Assembly (NCBI RefSeq): GCF_001999965.1
Contig: NZ_CP019646.1
Span: forward strand, 1,488,001 to 1,552,000
DNA: 64,000 nucleotides
Source of the DNA: Limihaloglobus sulfuriphilus
GTDB taxonomy: Bacteria > Planctomycetota > Phycisphaerae > Sedimentisphaerales > Sedimentisphaeraceae
Direction: 5' to 3'
Shown: positions 14,968-23,650 of the stretch, piece by piece
How positions within the stretch are numbered: position 1 is the stretch's first letter
Layout of the letters: each line of letters begins with the position of its first letter
Made by a program: the position numbers and the translations under genes
The notes under the pieces: model-generated
What the model saw: only the letters and a program-made list of their open reading frames with translations
Database searches by the model: none
What the model was told of the DNA's origin: nothing

Positions 14968-17780
14968 GAAAAAAACTTGCCGTCCAATCTAAAGACAGCG
15001 GCTTTGATTCGGTCAGCTCACTTCACGGGCTTCTGTTGTTTTTGTTAAGCGGCCTGGCTGTCTGTCTGTTGCTGTTGACAGTGCTGCATCATCTGGATAA
15101 AGACAAAACAGTCTTCCAGGCGGCCAAGGTCAAGTATCAGACCTGCTCTACTTATCTGTATCTATGGAACCCGGGCGGCGATTTTGAATTTCAAATCGAT
15201 ATGCTGCGGTCTTATCAAGGGGCAAATATCCCTTTTGATGAAATGCTGGTAAGGGTGTTTGACCCGCAGGAAAAACTGATTCACCGCCAAAGGCTCGCTT
15301 TTCCGCTGAAAAAAGAAGGCAAACCGGAAGGTCTTTCAACCAGGTTAAAACACAATGTCTCCGGCGGACAGAAAGGCTTCTACACAATAGCAATTACCGG
15401 AGGCCTCTCAAGCTACGGGACATTTTCTTTCAAGACTTTACCGTCGCTTGAATATGGAATATTGACAACAAAAAATGCCATAGCACCGCCAAAAAACGGG
15501 TACTCTAATTCGTGGATATATGTTCCTCAAGGGGCAAAGAGCCTTAAATTGGAACCTGTAAAATGCGATTTTGAAATTAAGGACGCCAAAGGCAAAACTC
15601 TGCTCAAAGATAAAGAGGGAACCATTAAAATCAGCGAAACTGAAACTGTATGGAGTTTTGACGCTGACCCTAAAACCTGGCCCGAAGGCTTCATCAGAAC
15701 CCTCGGATTCCCAGTAATTGTATGCCCAAGCAGAGATTTTGCGCAGCGGCTAAAAGGCTCCACGGTGAAACTCAGCACCGGACAGATAGCAGCGCATCGT
15801 TATCAGGAGCAACTCGACTCTCTGCTGCGTCAGAAATTCAGCCTCGGAGATTTCGAACTCGAATACATCCCGGAAGGGCATTTCACACAGTGGCAGGATT
15901 ATATACTTTCAGAACCATACAAGTACGCTGCTCTTTTCACTGAAACATCATCAGTTTTCGCGGCTATAAATACTGCGATTGAATCACAGGTTATAGACCC
16001 GCAAAGCCCTTATTATGGAGGAATTGCGGGAATTTATGACTACTATAAACCTGTTCACCGATACAATTCACAAGATGCAGGGGCTTTCGAAATGCCTGAT
16101 GCGACTAATCAGGAGAAATTTTCTCAAATAGCCGGATTTTCACCTAAGTACGCCGCGGCTGTGCCGGCGGTTGTCTATTCACTTGATGAACCGTTTAACC
16201 CGCTGTATAAAAACCGTGCTCTGCTCAATCGTGCGATTATAGCCTCGTGCAGAGATTTGATGCTGATGGACGAGGGGGAACTAACCGACGGACGCGGCCT
16301 CTCTGATTACTACAGCATATTCGCCGCCAATGTAAGAACGCGTTTCATAGACCCCTACGTTATTCTAAGCGATGAGGTAAAAGAGATTTACCCCGATATT
16401 CACGAGCTCTGGACTGAAGGAATACAACGCTATATTGACCGCACACTGCATATGAGCGTATCAGGTTCCGCCCATGATTGCGCCCAGCTGATATATTCAA
16501 TAGCGGCTTTCTACAAGGCAAGCGGCGATGAGTTTTATCTGGATTTCCTGAAAGATTACATCCCTGAAATGTTCAGGCAAGCCAGGGATGGTAAAACTTA
16601 CTATCCAATCCTGTACGGCCCTGCCCCCAGGTATGAATCAATAGCTTCCGCCCTCTTATCCTACACTTATAAAGATACGGGAATTGAGATTATAAAAGAG
16701 GAAATCGAGAAATCATTTTCCTTTTTCAACTACACCTCCGGCATCGAAAAGAACGGCATGTTCACCGGCTCGAGTGAATTTGGGCACTCCTGGCCGTGTC
16801 CATGGCACGCCGCACCAAATCAGGGCGGCGCAGCTGTCATCGCTCCTGATGCGCCGGCAGCAGCAGCTTATTTGAGCGGCAGAGAGAACCATCGCAAATT
16901 AGCAGAGAAAGCAATTTCAGCAAGGCTTAAAAGCCTGCCGTACAAAAGTGATTTAATAGAAAATCTCAAAGATACCAGCATAGCCGGTTATTTCTCGCCG
17001 GCATATAACGAGACAACCTATTATTCGGATATACCTTTAGAAACTGTCAAACTGCCCTGCGAGAAGGAATCACCCGTCAAGGAAATGATCGAAGATGAAT
17101 TTGCAATAATCAGGAACAAAGACTATTACGCCTGTTTCTACGTCGGCCGCCCCGGGCTCCACTCTGCAAGAGCAAACGCCTCGCCAAAATCAGGTATGGG
17201 TCCGCGAACCTCGGGCGGGATTTCACTTCTCTGGCTTCGCGGCTTAAGGACGCTGATTGCAAGCCAGGGCATGGACAGCTACACACATCACGGTGTTGTT
17301 GTAGAAAAAGAGAAAGAGAAGCAAGTCTTCTACGGCGATTACAATTCCTTCGACTACACATTCCGGCCCGAACAGAACCGTCTCACTACAACTGGAGCGA
17401 TATCATCTACGCCGCTGGAATACACGCATGACTACGTCTTCCGTGATAAATCGATCGAAGTTACAACAACCGTTAAATCCAGCTCATCCCGGAGCTATGA
17501 TGATGTTTATATACAATTGCCTCTTTTCACGACCGAAAAGGATGTATCTGTCGAGCTGGAGGGGATAGATACAACAGTCACTGTAAATGACGCAGATGGA
17601 GAATCTGCTGTAATAAAAATATACGGCACAAAAGATGTCAGCCTTCAATATCAGTACAAACGCACACTTGCCGGCACATTATACGATATAAAACAGCTGA
17701 AAATCCAGCTTCCCTTATCCTGGAAACCCGGAAGCGAGCAGACTTTACGCTATATGATCTTTATAGACAACCCAAAGTAG
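14949..17780 (+). CDS. Large membrane-anchored protein, possible polysaccharide lyase-like (alpha/alpha toroid plus beta-sandwich)
   Basis: About 943 residues from the ATG at 14949, which overlaps the end of secA by 19 bp. One transmembrane segment (LLLFLLSGLAVCLLLLTVL, near residues 29-47) is followed by a long exported part. A beta-rich N-terminal portion leads into a helical middle with repeated Tyr/Trp-rich segments. The last third has GPRTSGGISLLWLRG, YNSFDYTF and a beta-sandwich-like tail ending in PGSEQTLRYMIFID. The overall plan recalls heparinase II/III or PL8-type lyases, but I see no catalytic signature I would trust. Function is unassigned. Confidence 0.8.
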   Translation: MLWKKLRKKLAVQSKDSGFDSVSSLHGLLLFLLSGLAVCLLLLTVLHHLDKDKTVFQAAKVKYQTCSTYLYLWNPGGDFEFQIDMLRSYQGANIPFDEMLVRVFDPQEKLIHRQRLAFPLKKEGKPEGLSTRLKHNVSGGQKGFYTIAITGGLSSYGTFSFKTLPSLEYGILTTKNAIAPPKNGYSNSWIYVPQGAKSLKLEPVKCDFEIKDAKGKTLLKDKEGTIKISETETVWSFDADPKTWPEGFIRTLGFPVIVCPSRDFAQRLKGSTVKLSTGQIAAHRYQEQLDSLLRQKFSLGDFELEYIPEGHFTQWQDYILSEPYKYAALFTETSSVFAAINTAIESQVIDPQSPYYGGIAGIYDYYKPVHRYNSQDAGAFEMPDATNQEKFSQIAGFSPKYAAAVPAVVYSLDEPFNPLYKNRALLNRAIIASCRDLMLMDEGELTDGRGLSDYYSIFAANVRTRFIDPYVILSDEVKEIYPDIHELWTEGIQRYIDRTLHMSVSGSAHDCAQLIYSIAAFYKASGDEFYLDFLKDYIPEMFRQARDGKTYYPILYGPAPRYESIASALLSYTYKDTGIEIIKEEIEKSFSFFNYTSGIEKNGMFTGSSEFGHSWPCPWHAAPNQGGAAVIAPDAPAAAAYLSGRENHRKLAEKAISARLKSLPYKSDLIENLKDTSIAGYFSPAYNETTYYSDIPLETVKLPCEKESPVKEMIEDEFAIIRNKDYYACFYVGRPGLHSARANASPKSGMGPRTSGGISLLWLRGLRTLIASQGMDSYTHHGVVVEKEKEKQVFYGDYNSFDYTFRPEQNRLTTTGAISSTPLEYTHDYVFRDKSIEVTTTVKSSSSRSYDDVYIQLPLFTTEKDVSVELEGIDTTVTVNDADGESAVIKIYGTKDVSLQYQYKRTLAGTLYDIKQLKIQLPLSWKPGSEQTLRYMIFIDNPK

Positions 17781-17782
17781 CA

Positions 17783-17804
17783 GCCCAGACGGGCTTGTCT
17801 GGGC
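17783..17804. other. Inverted repeat between convergent genes
   Basis: A perfect 8-bp stem GCCCAGAC / GTCTGGGC with a 6-nt loop lies 2 nt after the stop of the upstream gene. No T-run follows on either strand, so it is not a standard intrinsic terminator. A weaker AGCCG/CGGCT pairing follows immediately. It may protect mRNA 3' ends or act as a Rho-associated structure. Confidence 0.5.
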
Positions 17805-17817
17805 AAAAGCAGCCGCA

Positions 17818-18351
17818 TCAGAAACGGCTGTCATCAGGCCGCAATATGGCAGATGTCTCTACCGCCGCCTGCCTGAAACTGGCGGCGGGCATATAAACAG
17901 TCCGCCAGCTGCTGCTCCGGCGTTTCATGGAATTACAGTAACGGTTAAAATCCACATAATAGAAAGCGTAATACCGCCCGTCAAATTCAAATATTTCAGC
18001 ACCGTTACCATCAAAATCAGCTCTTTTTATCAGATAAGCAAAGATGAAACCGGCAGCCTGAATATCTTGCGAAACACAAAGCCACCTGTCCAGCCCTTCA
18101 ATATCATCGGCACTTACCCAGCTCTGAGCTCCTTTCAATCCATCAAGAGTTTTACCATAAAAACTGCGGCCTTTAACTTCCAAAGCCATATGCGGCCCGT
18201 TAGCAAGGCGGACAAAATAATCGAAACTCTTGATCTTTCTCTCTTTCCAGCAGAACCTGCTCTCTTGCCGAATACGGGAGTAAACTACAGAGTTCACTGA
18301 CAGATAAGCCTCAAATGCCTGCTCGTAATGATTTTTTCCAGCAGTTTTCAT
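17818..18351 (-). CDS. HYExAFE family protein
   Basis: A 177-residue protein with the sequence HYEQAFE at residues 8-14, which defines the HYExAFE family described from planctomycetes; its function is unknown. I also see Asp44 (KSFDYF) followed by LEVKGR at 57-62. This gives the D-X13-E-X-K spacing typical of PD-(D/E)XK nuclease folds, so a nuclease-like role is a reasonable guess. There is no signal peptide. It converges on the secA-linked gene, and the next minus-strand gene upstream is 52 bp away. Confidence 0.85.
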   Translation of the reverse strand: MKTAGKNHYEQAFEAYLSVNSVVYSRIRQESRFCWKERKIKSFDYFVRLANGPHMALEVKGRSFYGKTLDGLKGAQSWVSADDIEGLDRWLCVSQDIQAAGFIFAYLIKRADFDGNGAEIFEFDGRYYAFYYVDFNRYCNSMKRRSSSWRTVYMPAASFRQAAVETSAILRPDDSRF

Positions 18352-18403
18352 TGCCCCGCATTGCTATAAATTATTGCCTGGTAACAGATAACAGGCCAAC
18401 GCC

Positions 18404-18772
18404 TTATTCCTCTCTGAAATTTATTTCTTTCTCCGGCACCTTTTCAACAAGCAGCCTGCCTGCCAGCTCAATACATTCGCGGCATCCCAGCTGCATGCCT
18501 AACTTGATTTCACGGCATTTAACAGAGCCGGTTTCTTTAGCGAACTCCTCGAGAATCTGCTCGTAAACAACCGTATTATCAATCAGCCGATATATCGCGT
18601 AGAGCGGGCTGCACAGACCTCCATCGACCCTGCCGCGGCCGTAAGCCGCAAACTCTTCAATATCGAACTCATCTGCACCACAAATATCCTGAAAGGCTTT
18701 AATCAGGGCCTGAGCACAGTTATACCCTTCTTTGCCATGATAGAGCATACCGGCTTTTTTCCAAACAGTCAT
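18404..18772 (-). CDS. C_GCAxxG_C_C family probable redox protein
   Basis: A 122-residue protein with the spaced cysteines of this family: YNCAQA (Cys19), a Gly-rich GRGRVDGGLC segment (Cys54), Cys86, and CREC (Cys97, Cys100). Members are thought to be redox-active, mostly in anaerobes, sometimes near oxidoreductases; no biochemical role is settled. I start at the ATG at 18772 because GGAG lies 8 nt upstream. A longer frame would need TTG with the ribosome binding site inside it. Confidence 0.9.
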   Translation of the reverse strand: MTVWKKAGMLYHGKEGYNCAQALIKAFQDICGADEFDIEEFAAYGRGRVDGGLCSPLYAIYRLIDNTVVYEQILEEFAKETGSVKCREIKLGMQLGCRECIELAGRLLVEKVPEKEINFREE

Positions 18773-18852
18773 TTTATATCTCCGCAAATACTAAAAAAAC
18801 ATTAAGGCTTCTAAGACTCATTTAATTGAAGATCATTATCGCTTCAGGTGTT

Positions 18853-19665
18853 CTATTTTCCTGAAAGTTCTTTACTTCTCTCTCTGGCGATTTCCATTGC
18901 CATCAGAACAATCGCCCCAAACTGATCTCTCTGGAATACTTTTAACGCGGCTTCTGTTGTGCCGCCCGGGGATGTGACCTGTTCCCTAAGCCGGGCCGGT
19001 GTGACACCCTCTTTGTCCGACTCAAGAGCAAGCATTGCCGCACCAAATGCTGTCTGGAGAGTAAGGGTTTTGGCTGAATCATAATCTAAACCAAGCTCCT
19101 GCGCCGAGGCTATCATTTCCTCCATCATCAAAAAGAAGTAAGCCGGCCCCGAGCCGCTCAGCGCAGTTACAATATCTATTTCATCCTCTGTCTCCACGAC
19201 GACAGCCTTACCGATCGAGTTGAAAACAGCCTCTAAATTTGCCGCTTCTTTTTGAGCGGCTTTATTGGCGTATATGCCCGCTGCACCCGCCCCGCACAAC
19301 GCGGGAGTGTTCGGCATTACCCTTATAACTGGAAAAGAACCAAGAATCTCCTCTATAAAATCTATTCTGATTCCAGCAGCTATTGAGACGATCAAGGCCG
19401 ATTCACTGATATTACCCGCTATTCCATTGAGCACACCCCTCATGCTCTGGGGTTTTGTGCAGAGAAACAGTATTTGACATTGCGAGGATGCTTCACAGTT
19501 GTCATGGCTTACATCTACACCATAATCCCTGGAGAAACAATCAAGCCTTTGGGAAGAAATATCGGTTACTATTATTTCATTGGGCTTGTATATCTTTTTT
19601 TTGAGCACGCCTTTTACGATGGCCTCTGCCATGTTTCCGCCGCCGATAAATCCTGCTTTATACAT
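18853..19665 (-). CDS. proC: Pyrroline-5-carboxylate reductase
   Basis: A 270-residue NAD(P)H-dependent enzyme for the last step of proline synthesis. The Rossmann motif GFIGGGNMAEAI is at residues 5-16. MPNTPALCGAGAAGIYAN and the C-terminal LSGSGPAYFFLMMEEM and QVTSPGGTTEAAL blocks are family signatures. It lies 17 bp after the sigma-factor gene on the same strand and may be cotranscribed with it, though no functional link is evident. Confidence 0.97.
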   Translation of the reverse strand: MYKAGFIGGGNMAEAIVKGVLKKKIYKPNEIIVTDISSQRLDCFSRDYGVDVSHDNCEASSQCQILFLCTKPQSMRGVLNGIAGNISESALIVSIAAGIRIDFIEEILGSFPVIRVMPNTPALCGAGAAGIYANKAAQKEAANLEAVFNSIGKAVVVETEDEIDIVTALSGSGPAYFFLMMEEMIASAQELGLDYDSAKTLTLQTAFGAAMLALESDKEGVTPARLREQVTSPGGTTEAALKVFQRDQFGAIVLMAMEIARERSKELSGK

Positions 19666-19682
19666 TGTAGTATCCTCTCGTA

Positions 19683-21368
19683 TTATCTCTCAAAAAGCTC
19701 ATATTCTTCCTTGCTAAGACAGTGCCGCAGCTTTTGCAGAGCTTTTAACTCGTGCAGCTTAACCTTGTCTCTGCCTATTCCAAGCTCTTCGCTGATAGTT
19801 TTAATGGTTTTTGGTTTAAACGGCAGCAAACTTCCTGTGATGCCGTAGTGATTGCGAATAATATAACTCTCTGTATTAGTAAGATTGTTTTTTATCACCG
19901 TTTCAAGATTATAAGACTTTTTCTCATCATCGCCAAGTTTTTTTAACGGACTCATCTCAGTACTGACTGCAATACCGGCAAGATCAAAGCCTTTGGGCTT
20001 GTCTTTACGGCGCCACTCCTTAGAGAGTTTCGCGGCAAAGACCTTCTGGATATACAGATTGGCAAAGCTCGCGAATCTGTGGCTGTAAACGCAGTCATAT
20101 TTTTCAACAGCACGTATCAAAGCAAGGTTACCCTCGCTTATAAGGTCATAAAACGAATACCCTTTATTGGCATACCTAAGGGCTGTATTGACAACTATTC
20201 TCAGGTTGCACTCTATTATAAAGTTCTGAATCCTCTCCGCTTCTTTCAAATAATCTTCAAATTGAGCAATATATGATGACTTTGGGTTTGATATTGAGAT
20301 CTTATCTTGAATTTTGGAACACAAATACTTCAGGCAATTGTATTTTGTAAAAGCGGCAATCTCCAGATCAGCGTTTAATACCGGCATATTGTTTATAATG
20401 TTGATATACTCCTGCATCTCATGCTCACTCGATACAGTACCCGGCATTGTATCCGAATCAAAACTTATCTTCGCGGCTAATATGGAATCGACTTTGTTTC
20501 TGTTGTCAAAGTCAGGGTTGTAAACATAGCTGAAATTATGATTCTTGATATCCCTTGCCTTTACCTGGTTGAGTATCCTGTATATTGAGCTTGTACTGCG
20601 ATTATGTTCTTGAGCGAGTTTTTCGACAGACTCTCCGGAACTGAAAGCGGTGTGTATTGATGCTGCGGTTTCAGGGTCTATCGATCCAAAGGGTTTGCTG
20701 AAAACACTTTCGGTTCCATTTTGCTTTTCATACGCCTCGAGAGTGTAGCGGACTGTTTCGCAGGAGCGGGAAACCTTTGCGGCAATCAAATCGATTATCT
20801 CTTTGCGGTTTTGATGATCTTCCGCCGCCATATCTTTTGCTAAAGAGATAATCTGCCTCTTTTCATGGTCATTCATTCGGCTGAACTTTGAGGCCCGCCT
20901 GAACATTTCGGGGTGCCTGGATATGAATTTCTTCATATCTGACTCGCGTACGCCCACGCGGCGGCGGGAATCCTCATAAATATAGGTTCGGGATACCAGT
21001 CCCTGCCGGCGCCAGCGGTCTATGGTCTTCCTCGCGACTTTGAATTTTCCCGCAAGCTCAACTACTGTGTAAACCTTTTCTGAAACTTCCTTTACAGGAA
21101 TCGATATCTGTGAGCTGAGACTTAATACAAAACCAAGTAAATCGGTATATAAATCTGAACCAGTTAAAACATCTTCAGAAAATTCATCCTCATGATAACG
21201 AAAGCCTGTTATTTTATAACATACAAAATCAAAAGGATAACTTCTATTCTTATCGATAGTATCAATAAAATTTTCAGCCGAAACCAGCTGCCTGAGCTTA
21301 GTGTTTTTAGGAGCGAATCTTACGTCCTTTAGAAGCTGTTTTATACATTTGTTGACTATCTTTGCCAT
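19683..21368 (-). CDS. Sigma-70 family RNA polymerase sigma factor with N-terminal helix-turn-helix array
   Basis: A 561-residue protein. The C-terminal half is a sigma factor: region 2 (NLRIVVNTALRYANKGYSF, DLISEGNLALIRAVEKYD, RFASFANLYIQ, about 385-455) and region 4 (TIKTISEELGIGRDKVKLHELKAL near the end). The first half is not standard. A MerR/excisionase-like helix-turn-helix (VYTVVELAGKFKVARKTIDRWRRQG) lies around 100-125. Two more HTH-like segments follow: EIIDLIAAKVSRSCETVRYTL and SVEKLAQEHNRSTSSIYRIL. It should direct RNA polymerase to a special promoter set. No anti-sigma factor gene is adjacent. Confidence 0.9.
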   Translation of the reverse strand: MAKIVNKCIKQLLKDVRFAPKNTKLRQLVSAENFIDTIDKNRSYPFDFVCYKITGFRYHEDEFSEDVLTGSDLYTDLLGFVLSLSSQISIPVKEVSEKVYTVVELAGKFKVARKTIDRWRRQGLVSRTYIYEDSRRRVGVRESDMKKFISRHPEMFRRASKFSRMNDHEKRQIISLAKDMAAEDHQNRKEIIDLIAAKVSRSCETVRYTLEAYEKQNGTESVFSKPFGSIDPETAASIHTAFSSGESVEKLAQEHNRSTSSIYRILNQVKARDIKNHNFSYVYNPDFDNRNKVDSILAAKISFDSDTMPGTVSSEHEMQEYINIINNMPVLNADLEIAAFTKYNCLKYLCSKIQDKISISNPKSSYIAQFEDYLKEAERIQNFIIECNLRIVVNTALRYANKGYSFYDLISEGNLALIRAVEKYDCVYSHRFASFANLYIQKVFAAKLSKEWRRKDKPKGFDLAGIAVSTEMSPLKKLGDDEKKSYNLETVIKNNLTNTESYIIRNHYGITGSLLPFKPKTIKTISEELGIGRDKVKLHELKALQKLRHCLSKEEYELFER

Positions 21369-21563
21369 AGACTCATTATATCAGCAATAAACACGCAATT
21401 TCAACTAAAAACTAAAAGTCCAAACATAAAACACACATATTGAATTTTTAGAAGAACAACTCCGGCAGTCCTGAAAAGAAGATGACCGCAATAACATTGA
21501 TTATCCGCCCTTAAAAAGCATGTCATAATCTCGCGAACCAGACTCCTGACACAACCGAAAAAC

Positions 21564-22376
21564 TCATATCTGTTCAGCGGCAATTATGCTGTGATAAACT
21601 TTCCTGTCAATAAAAGCGTCCTCGCCCCGGGGATTGTGCCGTGCCAGCATCTTAAGTGCGGCCTTGAACTTATCTTCCAGTTGAGCTACAAAGACACCGC
21701 CCTCAAAACCATCTTCGGCCGGAATCTCAAGCTGATATGCATGAAGTGTCAAGCGGTCTATAAGCGGTTTTTCCGGCTTACCGGGACTGGGTGTGTATTT
21801 TTTCTTAAAATCAGACAAAAGTATCGGCTCTTGCCCCCCATAAATCGGATCTATCGCCAGAGGCATGCCAATATGCTTCATGTGAACACGTATTTGGTGT
21901 GTACGGCCTGTAATCGGGCTGGCTTTAATTAAAGATACAAGACCAAAATCAGCAAGCAGCTGCCACTCTGTTACTGCCTGCTTGCCGCGTCTGGGAGCGA
22001 TATACATGGTACCCTTAAACTTACTGGAACGGTCAAGCGGCTGTTTTACCACTCCGCCCTCATCCATCGCAAACCCTTTAACAAAAGCAAGATATGTTTT
22101 TTTTATCTTTCTTTTTGCAAACATGGCGGCATAGCGGCTTTGGGCCCGGGCAGTTTTAGCGATAAGCAGAATCCCCGATGTCGCCTTGTCAATACGGTGT
22201 ATCAGCCGAAAGCTGCTCTTTTCAACATCTAACTGCAGTGACAGCAGATGGATAATATCAGCTTTTCCGGTGCGGTCTTTGGTCACGCTAACCCCCGAGG
22301 GTTTATTTATAACCAGCAGCTCGCCGCTATTGTGAATTATTTCTATTTTATTCTTAGCCAAATTGTTAAATCCCAT
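21564..22376 (-). CDS. RluA family pseudouridine synthase
   Basis: A 270-residue enzyme that converts uridine to pseudouridine in rRNA or tRNA. The catalytic segment RLIHRIDKATSGILLIAKT holds the essential aspartate, and GRTHQIRVHMKHIGMPLAIDPIYG is the second family block. No N-terminal S4 domain is visible, so it is a short RluA-type enzyme; the target base cannot be told. The gene is divergent from the NifU gene across 175 bp. Confidence 0.93.
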   Translation of the reverse strand: MGFNNLAKNKIEIIHNSGELLVINKPSGVSVTKDRTGKADIIHLLSLQLDVEKSSFRLIHRIDKATSGILLIAKTARAQSRYAAMFAKRKIKKTYLAFVKGFAMDEGGVVKQPLDRSSKFKGTMYIAPRRGKQAVTEWQLLADFGLVSLIKASPITGRTHQIRVHMKHIGMPLAIDPIYGGQEPILLSDFKKKYTPSPGKPEKPLIDRLTLHAYQLEIPAEDGFEGGVFVAQLEDKFKAALKMLARHNPRGEDAFIDRKVYHSIIAAEQI

Positions 22377-22474
22377 AATTTAGATGAAGTTAGAAGATTA
22401 TAACATCAGGACTAACTCTGTCAATCAACATAAATAGAGGCGTAATAAACGCCATTTTTTTATAAAATTAATCC

Positions 22475-22502
22475 TTGATTCAATTTGTTTTTTCTATATA
22501 AT
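22475..22502 (+). promoter_or_regulatory. Predicted sigma-70 type promoter for the NifU gene
   Basis: TTGATT and a perfect TATAAT are separated by 16 bp, about 50 bp upstream of the ATG, in an AT-rich intergenic region. Prediction from sequence only. Confidence 0.5.
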
Positions 22503-22551
22503 GCAAAATTCATAAAAAACGATAATTTAAAATCTAAATAACGGAGAACCA

Positions 22552-22815
22552 ATGACAACAGAGAGTAATGGCAATGCCGAGAACAATGGCCTGCACGCTC
22601 AGATAACTGAAACTTTAATGTCAATCCGGCCAAGCCTTCAAAGCCACGGCGGTGACCTTGAATTAGTTGAAATCACTGATGATTTGACTGTTAAGGTGAA
22701 ACTGCAGGGAGCCTGCCACGGCTGCCCCGGAGCCAGAGCAACACTCAAAAACGGTGTTGAACGAGTTCTTAAAGAACGAGTGCCGATGGTTAAAGAGGTA
22801 ATCGCAGTAAACTAA
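22552..22815 (+). CDS. NifU C-terminal domain (Nfu) iron-sulfur scaffold protein
   Basis: An 87-residue protein consisting of the Nfu domain alone. RPSLQSHGGDLELVEI and the cluster-binding CHGC (Cys55, Cys58) are clear. Such proteins carry [4Fe-4S] clusters to client enzymes; a window rich in ferredoxin-type proteins offers many clients. It is monocistronic, with a predicted promoter upstream and a strong terminator directly after the stop. Confidence 0.94.
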   Translation: MTTESNGNAENNGLHAQITETLMSIRPSLQSHGGDLELVEITDDLTVKVKLQGACHGCPGARATLKNGVERVLKERVPMVKEVIAVN

Positions 22816-22823
22816 ATAATACC

Positions 22824-22862
22824 AAAGGGCAGAAACCTGAAAACAGGTTTCTGCCCTTTTTT
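22824..22862 (+). terminator. Strong Rho-independent terminator of the NifU gene
   Basis: A perfect 16-bp inverted repeat (core GGGCAGAAACCTG / CAGGTTTCTGCCC) with an AAAA loop ends in a run of six Ts. It begins 9 nt after the stop codon. Confidence 0.95.
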
Positions 22863-22908
22863 AATTATATTATAATGAACAGTACAAAAGAAAAATCAGG
22901 AGCAATAT

Positions 22909-23646
22909 ATGGGACCAGTTCTTAACGGGCTAATTAAACTTCAGGAAGTAGAATCCCGACTTCGCGGCGTAAAACAAAAACTGGCGAGAACCCGAAGAGG
23001 GCTTACTCTACAGGAAAATCAGCTTAGAAATATCCAAAATACCCTTGAAAGCAAAAAAGACGAAGCAAAACTGATCCGCAATAAAATCGATAAGATCGAA
23101 CTTGAAATGCAAATTCGTGATGAAGCTCTCAAAAAAAGACAGGAAGAGCTCAACAATGCAAAAAACAACAAGGAATATTCGGCACTTCTGACAGAGATAA
23201 ATGTAAACAAAGCCGATAACTCCAAAAAAGAGAATGAGCTTCTTGAGCTCATGGCCGCTTTAGAAAATGAACAGGAAGAATCCAAGCAGATTGAATCGCA
23301 GATTGAAAAGCAGTCACAAAAGATTGAACAGGTCAGGGAACAGGTAAATGTAAAGGCTAAGGACATTCAGGAGTCTCTTTCTAAACTGCAAAACGAGTGG
23401 GATGAAGCAAGCCGGGGAATACCTAATGAGGTTCTGGAGTTATTCAGGCGGCTTTCAGATAATTACGACGGTGAGGCACTGGCGTATGTGGATTCAACCG
23501 GAGGTAAACGCAGAAATTATACATGCGGCGGCTGTTTTATGAGCCTTACCAATGAAACTGTCAATCAGCTTTTATCAAATGACGACATAATAAGATGCCC
23601 AAGCTGCAGCAGAATCGTTGTCCTACACCAGGATAAGGAAGATTAG
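22909..23646 (+). CDS. Coiled-coil protein with C4 zinc ribbon
   Basis: A 245-residue protein. Residues ~5-160 form a long Lys/Glu/Gln-rich coiled coil. The last ~45 residues hold two CxxC knuckles (CGGC and CPSC) of the zf-RING_7 / C4-type zinc ribbon. Homologues are widespread, often near RNase H or YbgI-type genes, and are thought to bind nucleic acid; function is unproven. The spacing pattern NNAKNNKEYSALLTEI in the coiled coil is typical of the family. purN starts 4 bp after its stop. Confidence 0.9.
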   Translation: MGPVLNGLIKLQEVESRLRGVKQKLARTRRGLTLQENQLRNIQNTLESKKDEAKLIRNKIDKIELEMQIRDEALKKRQEELNNAKNNKEYSALLTEINVNKADNSKKENELLELMAALENEQEESKQIESQIEKQSQKIEQVREQVNVKAKDIQESLSKLQNEWDEASRGIPNEVLELFRRLSDNYDGEALAYVDSTGGKRRNYTCGGCFMSLTNETVNQLLSNDDIIRCPSCSRIVVLHQDKED

Positions 23647-23650
23647 CTCT

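Noticed and set aside
18802-18819. Two 9-mers (TTAAGGCTT, CTAAGACTC) resembling the arrays at 2931-2966
   Set aside because: Only two degenerate copies, no gene between paired arrays; could be a remnant but evidence is too thin.
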